Part shown: one piece after another, positions 16,658 to 29,343 of the stretch
How positions within the stretch are numbered: the stretch's first letter is position 1
Layout: each line of letters starts with the position of its first letter
Assembly (NCBI RefSeq): GCF_001552415.1
Contig: NZ_BCRD01000002.1
Location: 248,001 to 312,000, forward strand
Source: Corynebacterium xerosis NBRC 16721 = ATCC 373
GTDB taxonomy: Bacteria > Actinomycetota > Actinomycetes > Mycobacteriales > Mycobacteriaceae
Length of the DNA: 64,000 nucleotides
Direction of reading: 5' to 3'
Made by a program: the position numbers and the translations under genes
The notes under the pieces: generated by a model
What the model was told of the DNA's origin: nothing
What the model saw: only the letters and a program-made list of their open reading frames with translations
Databases searched by the model: none

Positions 16658-16694
16658 CTGTGGATGAACCGCGTAATCGCGGATTCATCCACAG
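16658..16694. promoter_or_regulatory. Near-perfect palindrome with DnaA-box-like arms upstream of ssb
   Basis: CTGTGGATGAACCGCG and CGCGGATTCATCCACAG surround a TAAT centre. The outer words TGTGGATGA/TCATCCACA are one base from the DnaA box TTATCCACA. It lies 110 bp before ssb and may be an operator or a hairpin. Confidence 0.55.
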
Positions 16695-16804
16695 ACGGCC
16701 GTCGCGGCGGTGGTGGTGGAGCGCGGCGGGCGGCAGGGTCTGTGGTGCGAGGCCCGGATCGACTCGCGGTCCGGGGCGTCCACGAGCAGAAGGGGGACTC
16801 GCCA

Positions 16805-17386
16805 ATGTCCGAAACCAGCGTGACCATCGTCGGGAACATCACCAGGAATCCCGAGATCAAGACCACCAACGGCGGGAAGCTGGTGACGCGGCTGCGCGTC
16901 GCGTCGACCCGCAAGCGCTACATCGAGGGCCAGTGGATCGACGGGGAGACCGCCTACATCGACGTCGATTGCTGGGAGCATCTGGCGCAGAATGCGGTGA
17001 ACACGTTTACTAAGGGCGACCGGATCATCGCCGAGGGGCGGCTGCGCACCGATCAGTGGGAGGACAACGGGGTGAAGAAGACCTTCACCAAGATCGTCGC
17101 CGATTCGGTCGGCCCGGACCTGCGTTTCGCCACCGCCGCGATCACCCGGAATCGCTCGAGCGCGGCCCGCGCCGCCGAGGCCGAACGGCGCGCGCAGGAG
17201 GAGGAGATGATGCGGGCCAACGGCGGTGTCGGCGGCGACAACGGCGGTGGCGGAGAAGGCGGGGAGGGGTCGGCGCCGATGGTCACCGAGACGAACCGCT
17301 TCGACGATCGGGGGCTGCCGGACGAGCCGGTCGACCCGGAGCAGGCCCCGGAGCCGGACCACGAGATGGCCGAAATGGTTTCCTAG
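16805..17386 (+). CDS. ssb: Single-stranded DNA-binding protein (second SSB type)
   Basis: The 193-residue protein has an OB-fold in its first 115 residues (SVTIVGNITRNPEIKTTNGGKLVTRLRVAS, then the DVDCWEHLAQNAVNTFTKGDR region). A Gly/Glu-rich disordered tail ends DHEMAEMVS. The tail lacks the acidic DDDIPF tip that recruits partner proteins in the main SSB, so this is probably the paralogue found next to ettA in Corynebacteriales (Rv2478c type) rather than the rpsF-linked replication SSB. ATG 16805 is preceded by GGGGGA. The palindrome at 16658-16694 lies upstream. Confidence 0.88.
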   Translation: MSETSVTIVGNITRNPEIKTTNGGKLVTRLRVASTRKRYIEGQWIDGETAYIDVDCWEHLAQNAVNTFTKGDRIIAEGRLRTDQWEDNGVKKTFTKIVADSVGPDLRFATAAITRNRSSAARAAEAERRAQEEEMMRANGGVGGDNGGGGEGGEGSAPMVTETNRFDDRGLPDEPVDPEQAPEPDHEMAEMVS

Positions 17387-17487
17387 CTGCCGCGGTTTCG
17401 CGGGCCGGTGGGGTCGCCGGGCGGGGAAGTCCCGGCGGTACCGGTAAGGTGAGGGCCGAATGTGCGCGTCACGGGAATCCCCGCAGA

Positions 17488-17528
17488 GCAAACCCCCGGG
17501 CACCGATGAGTCGGGGCCCGGGCTTTGC
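17488..17528 (+). terminator. Terminator-like hairpin between ssb and ettA
   Basis: GCAAACCCCCGGGC pairs with GCCCGGGCTTTGC across a 14-nt loop. It lies 100 bp after ssb and 60 bp before ettA, so it could end ssb or act as a leader hairpin of ettA. Confidence 0.55.
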
Positions 17529-17586
17529 GCGGCGGTTCCCCGCGCACCTGAAGCGATACCACCTACCTCCGAAGGAGAGCGCAGCT

Positions 17587-19257
<1,671 letters not shown>

Positions 19258-19282
19258 CACCCCCGCGCGGCGACCGTCCGCG

Positions 19283-19288
19283 CTAGCC
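19283..19288 (+). promoter_or_regulatory. Promoter -10 (TAGCCT) upstream of the thioesterase gene
   Basis: TAGCCT is identical to the -10 proposed for acpS and lies 26 bp after the ettA stop. It would give a leader of about 100 nt before the thioesterase ATG. Confidence 0.4.
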
Positions 19289-19392
19289 TGGGCCCGTGGC
19301 CGCCGCACCCGGTGGCCGCGGGCCTTCGCGCGTTCCAGTGCCGCCGCCGCGCCACCCGGCCCGCACTCGATTCACTCAGGAAAGGGGACGGC

Positions 19393-19902
19393 ATGCCGGA
19401 CACCAACGCGTTTCTGACCACCATCCCGGTGCGCTGGTCGGACTTCGACCAGTACGGGCACGTCAACAATCTCGCCTACCTCGAATACGCGCAGGAGGCC
19501 CGCGTGGCCTTCGCCCGCGCCAGCGTCGACGGCGGCACGGGCAACCTCGGCACCGTCGTGCGGCACATGGAGGTCGACTACCTCCGTGCATTGCTGCCCG
19601 ACACCCGCGAGGTGCTGGTGGAAACCGAGATCATCGCGATGGGCAACACGTCCTACACCATCCGCCAGGCGATCAAGGACGAGCACGGGCACATCGCCGC
19701 AATGCTCACCACCGTCATGGTGCTGTTCGACCTGGAAAAGGCCCGCGCAATGGAACTGACCCCGACCGTGCGCAAGACGCTCGGCCGCTTCGCCTCGCCG
19801 GAGCTGACGGTCGGCAACGGCGGCCGGGACGATGCCGACGATGCTCGCGCTGCGGACGATGCAGATGCGGGCGCTGCAGATGCGGGCGACGACCGTGCCT
19901 GA
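19393..19902 (+). CDS. Acyl-CoA thioesterase (4HBT hot-dog fold)
   Basis: The 169-residue protein hydrolyses acyl-CoA thioesters, substrate unknown. It opens with the 4HBT signature VRWSDFDQYGHVNNLAYLEY, including the catalytic Asp, followed by VVRHMEVDYLRAL. ATG 19393 is chosen because AGGAAAGGG lies just upstream. The last 30 residues are a low-complexity Ala/Asp-rich tail (repeats of ADDADAG), encoded over the start of the next gene, which it overlaps by 8 bp. The ettA-thioesterase neighbourhood matches Rv2475c-Rv2477c. Confidence 0.88.
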   Translation: MPDTNAFLTTIPVRWSDFDQYGHVNNLAYLEYAQEARVAFARASVDGGTGNLGTVVRHMEVDYLRALLPDTREVLVETEIIAMGNTSYTIRQAIKDEHGHIAAMLTTVMVLFDLEKARAMELTPTVRKTLGRFASPELTVGNGGRDDADDARAADDADAGAADAGDDRA

Positions 19903-20617
19903 CGCTTCCGGCCGCGGCGAGACCCTTCTCGTCCACGATGTCCCGGCCTCGACCAACCTCGGGGTGCTCGCGCGCAAGGCCGAGGCGATGGACCCCGGGG
20001 CGCTGATGCGGATCCGTTCGGTGGCCCCCGGGTCGTCGGAGGACATGGTCGCCGCATCTCGGCCCGGCGGCATCGCCCGCGTGTGGGCCACCACCCCCTT
20101 CGGCCCGATGGCTTGCCGCACCATGTCCGTCACCCCGGGCCGCGACGACATGATCGTCCGTGCCGACGCCGTGTCCGCCGCCACCGGCGACGCCCGTTCG
20201 GTGCCGCAGCTCGATGCCGCGGTGCCGATGACGCTCGACTGCGGCGCCCCCGCGGATTCCTCTTGGCCGGGCCGGCTGCCGGTCGACGGCGGGTGGACGG
20301 TGCTCGAGGCCGTGCCGGCCGCGGTATTCCGCGACCTGGAGGCTCAGGCGAGGGGAGTGGCGAAGGAAGAGTCGGGCCCGATGGGCTTGCCGACGTCGCT
20401 GCTCGACCAGAAGGTGCTCTCGGTGCGCGGGGCGTCGTCGGCGTCCGCCGAGATCACCATGCGCGAGGTCTTCGCCCTGTGCGCGATGGGCTTCATCCCG
20501 CCCGAGCCGTCGGCCGACGAGCCCGTGCGGGTGTCCGTCAAGGCGCGCTGGCGTCGCCTGGACGGGCGCTTCGGCAGCGTCTACGCCTCCGAGGGCTTCG
20601 GGGTGCTGCCGCTGTAG
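19895..20617 (+). CDS. Conserved actinobacterial protein of unknown function, partner of the thioesterase
   Basis: The 240-residue protein has no domain I can name. Its position, overlapping the thioesterase end by 8 bp, and its size resemble the Rv2474c family. The start GTG 19895 is chosen because earlier in-frame codons read through the low-complexity tail of the thioesterase. There is no signal peptide or membrane helix. The coupled arrangement suggests it works with the thioesterase, which is inference. Confidence 0.7.
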   Translation: MPDASGRGETLLVHDVPASTNLGVLARKAEAMDPGALMRIRSVAPGSSEDMVAASRPGGIARVWATTPFGPMACRTMSVTPGRDDMIVRADAVSAATGDARSVPQLDAAVPMTLDCGAPADSSWPGRLPVDGGWTVLEAVPAAVFRDLEAQARGVAKEESGPMGLPTSLLDQKVLSVRGASSASAEITMREVFALCAMGFIPPEPSADEPVRVSVKARWRRLDGRFGSVYASEGFGVLPL

Positions 20618-20674
20618 AGGCGCTCCCGGGCTCGGAGGCGGGGCCCATGGGCGCCCCGGGAGGGGGAGCGGCCC

Positions 20675-21094
20675 CTACGCCGGCTTGTTGATGAGCATGT
20701 CCGCCACCCGCACCATGTGCTCCCACATGGCGTCGCGGTGGGGCTTGGGCAGCTCGTCGTCGGAGACGTCGGCCAGGGACAGCGCCATCAGCTCGAGCCA
20801 GCGGTCGCGGGCGGCCATGTCCACGACGAAGGGGTGGTGGCGCATCCGCAACCGCGGGTGGCCGCGCTCGGCGTTGTAGGTGTCGGGCCCGCCCCAGTAC
20901 TGCTCGAGGAACATCCGCAGGCGGCGCTCGGCGCCCTCCCAATCATCGTCGGGGTACATCAGTCCGAGGATGTCGTCGTCGGGCACGCGGGCGTAGAAGC
21001 CGCGCACGATCTTCGCGAACGTCTCCTCGCCGACCTCCCGGTAGAAATCGCTGTACTGCCTGGGCTGGTCGGAGGGGGTCTGGCCGTTGGTCAT
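20675..21094 (-). CDS. glbO: Group II truncated haemoglobin (trHbO)
   Basis: The 139-residue haem protein, usually linked to O2/NO chemistry near the respiratory chain. Features: FYREVGEETFAKIV (helix B/C start), the proximal His in LRMRHHPFVV, and the conserved TrpG8 in AMWEHMV, which defines group II. ATG 21094 is supported by a TAACCT -10 on the minus strand (AGGTTA at 21101-21106), 6 nt upstream. pepN lies upstream on the same strand. Confidence 0.93.
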   Translation of the reverse strand: MTNGQTPSDQPRQYSDFYREVGEETFAKIVRGFYARVPDDDILGLMYPDDDWEGAERRLRMFLEQYWGGPDTYNAERGHPRLRMRHHPFVVDMAARDRWLELMALSLADVSDDELPKPHRDAMWEHMVRVADMLINKPA

Positions 21095-21186
21095 GGCCCC
21101 AGGTTAGCGGTTCCGCTTTACGACGCGCCCCGTGCCCGGCGGGCGTCGTGCCCGTCGGGCCCGGGGCCCGTGGTGCGAGGCGGCGC

Positions 21187-23919
<2,733 letters not shown>

Positions 23920-24064
23920 GGGATTCAGGGTAACCGCGGTGGCGGATCGGGCGGCGCGGGCGGTCGGCGCGGGCCCGGGCGACCCCGACCGGGGACGCGG
24001 CCGGGGGACCTGCGCCCGAAGAGTTCCTTGGCACGGGGCCACCTGGCCGGGCATGATCGGAGGC

Positions 24065-24601
24065 ATGACCGAACAGAACGTGACCCAGGGCACGCCCGTC
24101 GATCGTGTCAACGCAGCATGGGATCGAATCGAAGCGAAGTTGCCCGCCGACGCGCTGGGTGCGCCGGCCACCGAGTCCGAACTGGATGAATTGGAGAAGG
24201 CCCTCGGCCTGAAGCTGCCGGAGGACGTCCGGGCCTCCTGGCTGCGCCACCGCTCCGTCGACGGCGAGGAGCCGTGGGACGGCGGGTGGATCGCCTCGCC
24301 CGAGCAGATCCTCCGCGACTACCGCATGTGGACCGAGATGGAGGCCAACGGCGACTTCGACGGTTTCGTCGAGGACGCCGGCACTTCCGCCGACTCCGAG
24401 GGCAAGTGGTACCACGAGGCGTGGATCCCGCTGATCCACGACTTCGGCGGCAACCACGTCTGCCTGGACACCCGCACCGGCCGCTACGTCGACATGGACC
24501 ACGAAACCGGGTCGTCCTTCCTGGACTACCCCGACTGGGCCGGCTTCCTCGAACACACCGCCGGGCTGCTGGAGACGAAGGGTCTGCCCTCGAGCTTCTG
24601 A
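24065..24601 (+). CDS. SMI1/KNR4 family protein
   Basis: The 178-residue acidic protein shows the SUKH fold pattern: LPADALGAPATESELDELEKALGLKLPEDVRASWLRHR, an aromatic PWDGGWI, then HEAWIPLIHDFGGNHVCLD and SFLDYPDWAGFLEHTAG near the end. SUKH proteins are often immunity proteins against nuclease or deaminase toxins, but many solitary copies have unknown roles. No toxin gene is next to it. It is divergent from pepN with only 145 bp between them. Confidence 0.85.
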   Translation: MTEQNVTQGTPVDRVNAAWDRIEAKLPADALGAPATESELDELEKALGLKLPEDVRASWLRHRSVDGEEPWDGGWIASPEQILRDYRMWTEMEANGDFDGFVEDAGTSADSEGKWYHEAWIPLIHDFGGNHVCLDTRTGRYVDMDHETGSSFLDYPDWAGFLEHTAGLLETKGLPSSF

Positions 24602-24646
24602 GCCCGAAGGCTCGGCCCCGTGGACGGACGTCGAAGCGGGGACAAC

Positions 24647-25393
24647 ATGGATGGCGATATTGGGGCGCGGGCTGCGCGTTTGCGGCCGGGCGCCTTGGGG
24701 TGGGGCCACGCCGTCGTCGGCCTGCTGGCGGCGATGGTGTGCGTGCTGCTGCCGTCGCTGATGCTGATGAGCACCGGTGGCGCGCAGATGGCGGCGGGCG
24801 CCGACGGCGGCGACCTGGATGCCATGCCGAAGCTCGCCGTCCCGCCGTGGATGGCGCTGGCGCAGTTCGTGCCGTTGCTTATCATCGTCGCACTCGTCCT
24901 CCGCGGCGCGCGCCGGAAGACCGTGCGGGAGGAGGGGAACGGCGCCGGGAGTTCGACGGGGAGCGGCGCCGCGCGGCGGCCGGGGGAGATGGCGGCCGTC
25001 GAGAGCGGCCGGTTCTTCGGCCCGGGGATGCTGCGGGCCCTTCTCGTCATCGGCGTGATCGCGGTGATCATCGCCGTCGTCGCCAACATCTTCCTCGCCG
25101 TGCGCGGCGAGGCCCCGAACTCCCTCGCCGGCAAGCTCGGGCTGGGCAAGGGCGCGGGTGCGGACCTGCTGATCATCGCGGGCGCGGCGTGCATCGCGTA
25201 CTGGGCGACGCTGTCGCTGACGTCGGCGGCGTGGATCCACTCGGTGGTCAACTCCATCGCGTTGGCCGTGGCGTTCTTCTGGTCGACCGATCACGGCACG
25301 GTCGTCCATGGCGTGGCGCTCGTCGCCGCCCCGTTCGTCGCCCTCGCCGTCATGGCCGCCCTCAGCCGCTTCGTCGGGGTCGCGCGTCTGTAG
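24647..25393 (+). CDS. Polytopic membrane protein of unknown function
   Basis: The 248-residue protein has six or seven hydrophobic segments (about 15-40, 65-85, 125-150, 170-195, 200-215, 218-240) and a charged Gly/Ser-rich cytoplasmic loop at about 85-115. ATG 24647 is preferred over GTG 24620 because of a GCGGGGA stretch upstream. It follows the SMI1/KNR4 gene by 45 bp and may be co-transcribed. No family is recognised. Confidence 0.6.
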   Translation: MDGDIGARAARLRPGALGWGHAVVGLLAAMVCVLLPSLMLMSTGGAQMAAGADGGDLDAMPKLAVPPWMALAQFVPLLIIVALVLRGARRKTVREEGNGAGSSTGSGAARRPGEMAAVESGRFFGPGMLRALLVIGVIAVIIAVVANIFLAVRGEAPNSLAGKLGLGKGAGADLLIIAGAACIAYWATLSLTSAAWIHSVVNSIALAVAFFWSTDHGTVVHGVALVAAPFVALAVMAALSRFVGVARL

Positions 25394-25462
25394 ACCGCAT
25401 GATCTCGCCGCATGGCCTTGCCCCGTGTATCGCAGGGGCGGGCGGACCGAGTGCCCGGCGGC

Positions 25463-25553
25463 GTCGTCAAGCAATCCCTAATTGGTGATGCGTCAACATA
25501 ATTTTTCGTCTATTCTGGCGTTCGTCAGAGATTCCACGACGAAAGGCGTTGCC
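25463..25553. promoter_or_regulatory. Intergenic region before the DsbA-fold reductase
   Basis: It holds a GTCGTCAAGC motif (25463-25472) and an AT-rich patch with TATTCT at about 25512 as likely -10. Confidence 0.4.
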
Positions 25554-26186
25554 ATGACCACCAACCGCGAGTCCGTCACCTTCTGGTTCGACGTTTCCTG
25601 CCCGTTTTGCTGGATCACTTCCCGGTGGATCAAGGAGGTCGAGCAGGTCCGCGACATCGAGGTGAAGTGGCAGCCGATGAGCCTGGCGGTGCTCAACGAG
25701 GGCCGCGACGAGCTGCCCGAGGATTACAAGCAGAAGATGACCGCCAACTGGGCGCCGGCGCGCGTGTTCACCGCCGTCGCCGTCGAGGATGGCGAGGACA
25801 AGCTCGACGCGCTCTACACCGAGATGGGCACCCGCATTCACGATGGCGGCCAGGGCGGCAAGGACACCCCGGAGGGCTACGACGAGATCATCCGCGAGTC
25901 GCTCGCCGCCGTCGGCCTGCCCGCCGAGCGGTTCGACGCCGCCCACGCGGAGACCTACGACGCGAAGCTGCGCGAGTACCACGCCGGCGCAATGGATTCG
26001 GTGGGCAACGACGTGGGCACCCCGGTGGTCAAGCTGGGCGACACCGCCTTCTTCGGCCCCGTGCTCACCCGCATCCCGCGCGGCGAGGAGGCCGGCCGCA
26101 TCTTCGACGGCTCGGTGGCGCTGGCCGGTTATCCGCACTTCTTCGAGCTGAAGCGCTCGCGTACCGAGAACCCCGAGTTCGACTAG
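25554..26186 (+). CDS. Mycothiol-dependent DsbA-fold reductase (Rv2466c type)
   Basis: The 210-residue cytoplasmic protein has a thioredoxin/DsbA fold with the active site CPFC (Cys16, Cys19) in TFWFDVSCPFCWITSRW. The segments SLAVLNEGRDELPE, AFFGPVL(T)(R)IPRGEEAG and HFFELKRSRTE closely match my memory of Rv2466c. That enzyme is a mycothiol-dependent oxidoreductase linked to oxidative stress and nitro-drug activation. ATG 25554 is preceded by GAAAGG. The order pepN, this gene, rpiB mirrors Rv2467-Rv2465c, with several insertions here. Confidence 0.88.
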   Translation: MTTNRESVTFWFDVSCPFCWITSRWIKEVEQVRDIEVKWQPMSLAVLNEGRDELPEDYKQKMTANWAPARVFTAVAVEDGEDKLDALYTEMGTRIHDGGQGGKDTPEGYDEIIRESLAAVGLPAERFDAAHAETYDAKLREYHAGAMDSVGNDVGTPVVKLGDTAFFGPVLTRIPRGEEAGRIFDGSVALAGYPHFFELKRSRTENPEFD

Positions 26187-26232
26187 AACCGGCTTTACGA
26201 CGGCCATCGCGGACGCGAAGGGACGCGCAACC

Positions 26233-26592
26233 ATGAGCAACGATGACGTGACGGGCGTGGATCGGGCGGGGGAGGCCGCGGCCGCGGATTCCCGGGCCGC
26301 TTCCGGCCCTGCGATCGAGGTTCGAGACGAATTGGAGAACCATCGTTTCGCGCTGCTCGTCGACGACGAGTACGCCGGTTTCGCGTACTACGAGAAGTTC
26401 ACCGGCATGCGCGATTTCACCCACACCGAGATCGCCTCGGCCTTCGAGGGCCGGGGACTTTCGAAGCTGCTGATCCAGGAAGCCCTCGACCAGGCGCTCG
26501 CCGCGGGCGACGAGATCGTGGCGACCTGCCCGGCCGTTCGGCGGTTCCTGCGCAAGAACCCGGACTACGCCCGGCGAGTGCGGGAGGCGTGA
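26233..26592 (+). CDS. Small GNAT-like N-acetyltransferase (NATD1/YjdJ type)
   Basis: The 119-residue protein has a disordered 30-residue start, then RFALLVDDEYAGFAYYE, FTHTEIASAFEGRGLSKLLI (the acetyl-CoA-binding loop) and ATCPAVRRFLRKNPDY. This is the compact YjdJ/NATD1 GNAT fold with the conserved His and Cys-Pro. The substrate is unknown. It follows the reductase by 46 bp and is probably in the same transcript, with one GCTTTACGAC motif between them. Confidence 0.87.
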   Translation: MSNDDVTGVDRAGEAAAADSRAASGPAIEVRDELENHRFALLVDDEYAGFAYYEKFTGMRDFTHTEIASAFEGRGLSKLLIQEALDQALAAGDEIVATCPAVRRFLRKNPDYARRVREA

Positions 26593-26674
26593 CTCTTATG
26601 CGGCGCCGGGGCTGCAGCCGGTGTGAGTCACCGGTGGCGCGGCCGGTGCCCTCGGTGCGTCTGGAGGCGAGGCC

Positions 26675-27109
26675 GTGAAACGCCGGAGGACTTTCGCCCG
26701 TGCGGCGATCTTCGCGTTCGCCCTTGCCACTGGCGTGATGGTGGCCGCGTGCGGTGGTTCGGATCCCGATCCCGGCCCGCCACCGATCGTCGCTGCCACC
26801 GACATTTCCGGCGTGGATTGGCATCTGGAAGCCGACCGGAACGCCAGTTTCCGCATCGAGGCGACCGAGCTACGGGGCACGGATTCGTGCAATCGATTGT
26901 TCGGCCAGGTGTCCATCACCGAGGGTGAGCCGACGACCATCGATTTCGGGGCCCTCGGGGCCACCCGCATGGCGTGCCCGGACGTGACCGGCGCACAGGA
27001 GCAGATGGGCAGGGCGCTGGGTGGGTCGCGTCTGGTGGAGAAACCCGACGAATCCGCCCTGGTGCTCGTCGACGAATCGTCGGGGGAGCGCTGGCGGTTC
27101 GAGAGTTAG
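26675..27109 (+). CDS. META-domain lipoprotein
   Basis: The 144-residue secreted lipoprotein has a basic start MKRRR, a hydrophobic segment and lipobox VAAC with Cys26. A META/HslJ-type domain follows with GTDSCNRLFGQV and GALGATRMACP, whose paired Cys are typical. The role is unclear; such domains occur in stress-related envelope proteins. GTG 26675 follows GGAGGCGAGGCC. It is 82 bp downstream of the acetyltransferase gene. Confidence 0.85.
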   Translation: MKRRRTFARAAIFAFALATGVMVAACGGSDPDPGPPPIVAATDISGVDWHLEADRNASFRIEATELRGTDSCNRLFGQVSITEGEPTTIDFGALGATRMACPDVTGAQEQMGRALGGSRLVEKPDESALVLVDESSGERWRFES

Positions 27110-27138
27110 CCGCACACCTCTTGAGTGCTCACTTTGCC

Positions 27139-27182
27139 CGGTGCACCGGTGCCCCGGTGCACCGGTGCCCCGGTGTGACCGG
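27139..27182. repeat. 16-bp tandem repeat CGGTGCACCGGTGCCC
   Basis: Two perfect copies and a partial third lie between convergent genes. Each unit contains the self-complementary GGTGCACC, so the RNA could fold, but no U-run is present. Confidence 0.75.
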
Positions 27183-27205
27183 TCCGGGGGTCTTTCGCCG
27201 GCCCC

Positions 27206-28510
27206 TCACATCCCCTTTGAACCGTCGACGACGGTGAGCTTCAGCGCCGGGGTGTGCGCCCCGGCCGCACCGGCGGCATGCACGTCGCCCCCCGGCCCGC
27301 TGCCGATTTCCGCCAGGTCCGCGGACGTCGCGCCGTCGCCCTCGACGACATCGGCATCGGGGTGCCACGCCGGCGGGACGTAGGCGCACGTCGGGTCGGA
27401 GGCCCGGTAGTCGCCGGTCAGTGCAAAAGCCGTTGAGCGTGAACCGCCGCAGACGTTGTGGAACCCGCACACGCTGCACTTTCCGTGCCAATTGTCGGGG
27501 TCGCGCAGCTCCTTGAACACCGGCGACTCGGAGTAGATCTCCGGGAAGTGGGTTTCCATGACGTTGCCGCAGTGCATCGGCAGGAAACCGTTGGGGTACA
27601 CGTCGCCGACGTGGTCGATGAACGCGAAACCCGACCCCGAATTCACGGCCATGGGGGAGCGCGGCGGACGGGGCTTGTCGGGATGCTCGCCGAGCAGGCG
27701 GGTGGTCTCGGCCGTCAGCTCGTCGTAAAGCGGGCCACCGACGTACTTCGGGGCACCGGACTCCTCCGCCTCACGGCGCTGCAGCACCACGCGGCGGTAC
27801 TGCGGAGCCTCCGTGGTCTTGATGGCGATGCGGTCGGAGACGTCGACGAGCCAATTGAGCACGTCCTCGCGCTCGTCGGGTGACAGGCAATTGAGCGCCG
27901 TGCCGCGGCCGGTGGGCACGAGGAAGAAGACGTACCACATCTTCGCGCCCATCCCGATGACCTTTTTCAGCAGCGCCGGGGCCTCGCCGATGTTGTCGCG
28001 CGTCAGCGTGGAATTGATCTGCAGTCGGTAGCCGGCCTCGTTGATGACGGGCGCCATCTCGACGGTCTTGTCGAACGTGCCCGAGAAGCCGCGGAACGCG
28101 TCGTGGGTGGCGGCGGTCGCGCCGTCCAACGACATGGACATGGCTTTGCCACCGGCCTCGCGCAGCGACTGGACGCGCTCCGGCGTCAGCTTCGGCGTCA
28201 CCGACGGCGACAGCGAGACGTTGAGGCCGCGCTCGGTGCCGTAGGCGACCAGTTCCTCCAGGTCATCGCGCTCGAAGGGGTCGCCGCCGGTGAGGACCAC
28301 CAGCGGCAGCGGCCGCTCGTACGACGACAGCGCGTCGAGCAGCCGCTTGCCTTCCTCCGTGCTCAGCTGATCCGGGTGCGGCTCATGCTGGGCGTCGGCG
28401 CGGCAGTGCTTGCAGACCAGGCCGCACGCCCGCGTCACCTCCCAGATCACGATGAACGGCTTCGTGTTGATGTCGTGGCGGACGGTGCGGACTGCTGGGG
28501 GCCGGTGCAC
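27206..28510 (-). CDS. Radical SAM/SPASM protein (TIGR04053-like)
   Basis: The 434-residue iron-sulfur enzyme has the radical SAM cluster motif CGLVCKHC (Cys29, 33, 36), the SAM-binding TGGDPFERDDLEEL, and a C-terminal SPASM-type cluster region with MHCGN and CSVCGFHNVCGGS. It is most like the actinobacterial TIGR04053 family related to haem d1/peptide maturases. The specific reaction is unknown and no precursor peptide is recognised nearby. GTG 28510 is chosen because AAGGAAG lies 6 nt before it; the long upstream extension has no support. The 45-residue C-terminal tail is low-complexity. One GTCGTAAAGC motif lies at 27722-27731. Confidence 0.85.
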   Translation of the reverse strand: MHRPPAVRTVRHDINTKPFIVIWEVTRACGLVCKHCRADAQHEPHPDQLSTEEGKRLLDALSSYERPLPLVVLTGGDPFERDDLEELVAYGTERGLNVSLSPSVTPKLTPERVQSLREAGGKAMSMSLDGATAATHDAFRGFSGTFDKTVEMAPVINEAGYRLQINSTLTRDNIGEAPALLKKVIGMGAKMWYVFFLVPTGRGTALNCLSPDEREDVLNWLVDVSDRIAIKTTEAPQYRRVVLQRREAEESGAPKYVGGPLYDELTAETTRLLGEHPDKPRPPRSPMAVNSGSGFAFIDHVGDVYPNGFLPMHCGNVMETHFPEIYSESPVFKELRDPDNWHGKCSVCGFHNVCGGSRSTAFALTGDYRASDPTCAYVPPAWHPDADVVEGDGATSADLAEIGSGPGGDVHAAGAAGAHTPALKLTVVDGSKGM

Positions 28511-28593
28511 GGGGCTTCCTTGGATTGCCGGGGATGGTGAAAAGACACGCTCCCCAGCAACTTTACGCCTGCGTGTGCCGGGCCTGGGGCGAC

Positions 28594-29097
28594 CTACAGG
28601 GAGGCCTTCCACTGCGTCGGTTCCGAGGTGAAGCTGAACATCTCCTCGTAGGTCAGCGTGTACTCGCCCGGCGCCCCATCCGACTTGAAGCACAGGGTGC
28701 CGGACTTGCTGCCGCCCGGGGCGAGCTCGACTGCGTCATAGTCGGTCGCGCCACCGAACTCCGTGCTCAGGATGACGCCGTTGGGATCGGTGAGTTCCCA
28801 GTCGAAGGCGTTGAGGCTGATGGTCTCGGCGTCCGAGGTGTTCACCACGGACACGTCGGCGCAGACCTGGTTGTCGCCGAAGACATCGGCGCCGGCGTTG
28901 CGGAAGTTGGAAGCGGTGACGTCCGCCTCACCCAGGTTGACGGTGTCGCCGATGGTGGCGGGACCGGACTGCTCAGCGGCCGCCGCGCCGTTGGAATCGG
29001 CGGCGTCGGCGGACGCCGTCGACGACGTAGAGCCATCGCAGGCGGCGAGGGTGAGGGCCAGTGCGGCGAGGCCGGCGGCGATGGTGGACTTCTTCAT
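28594..29097 (-). CDS. Secreted lipoprotein with DUF4352-like domain
   Basis: The 167-residue precursor has signal MKKSTIAAGLAALALTLAAC with lipobox Cys20 and a Ser/Ala-rich linker. A beta-sandwich domain follows (about 45-165), with the pattern CADVSVVNTSDAETISLNAFDWEL characteristic of DUF4352/telomeric-repeat-like extracellular domains. AGGAG lies 6 nt before ATG 29097. It is upstream of the radical SAM gene on the same strand with 83 bp between them. The function is unknown. Confidence 0.82.
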   Translation of the reverse strand: MKKSTIAAGLAALALTLAACDGSTSSTASADAADSNGAAAAEQSGPATIGDTVNLGEADVTASNFRNAGADVFGDNQVCADVSVVNTSDAETISLNAFDWELTDPNGVILSTEFGGATDYDAVELAPGGSKSGTLCFKSDGAPGEYTLTYEEMFSFTSEPTQWKASL

Positions 29098-29331
29098 GGT
29101 GCACTCCTGATGCGTAGTGGCGCCTTTGCCAACGGCCCGGCGCCGGGGACCCGATCCGGCGTTCATTCGCCCGATGGGGGCTGCGACCTGTGCAGCAACC
29201 GCAGATTCGCACGCCGCCCGGATCGCTTATGTTTATGCATCGAATGGGATGTCGAACGGCGTTGACCGGCGGTGTTGTCGGGAGTCCGTCGAGTCGGGGC
29301 GACGCTGCGCACCCCCGCGCCGCCACCTGGT

Positions 29332-29343
29332 TATGCTTGCCCC
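29332..29343 (+). promoter_or_regulatory. Leaderless promoter of rpiB (-10 TATGCT)
   Basis: TATGCT at 29332-29337 is followed 6 nt later by ATG, the same hexamer and nearly the same spacing as at ndk. Confidence 0.6.

Noticed and set aside
17056..17586. A longer EttA starting upstream of GTG 17587
   Set aside because: The extension reads the ssb gene in another frame. AAGGAG before GTG 17587 and the family N-terminus fit the shorter form.
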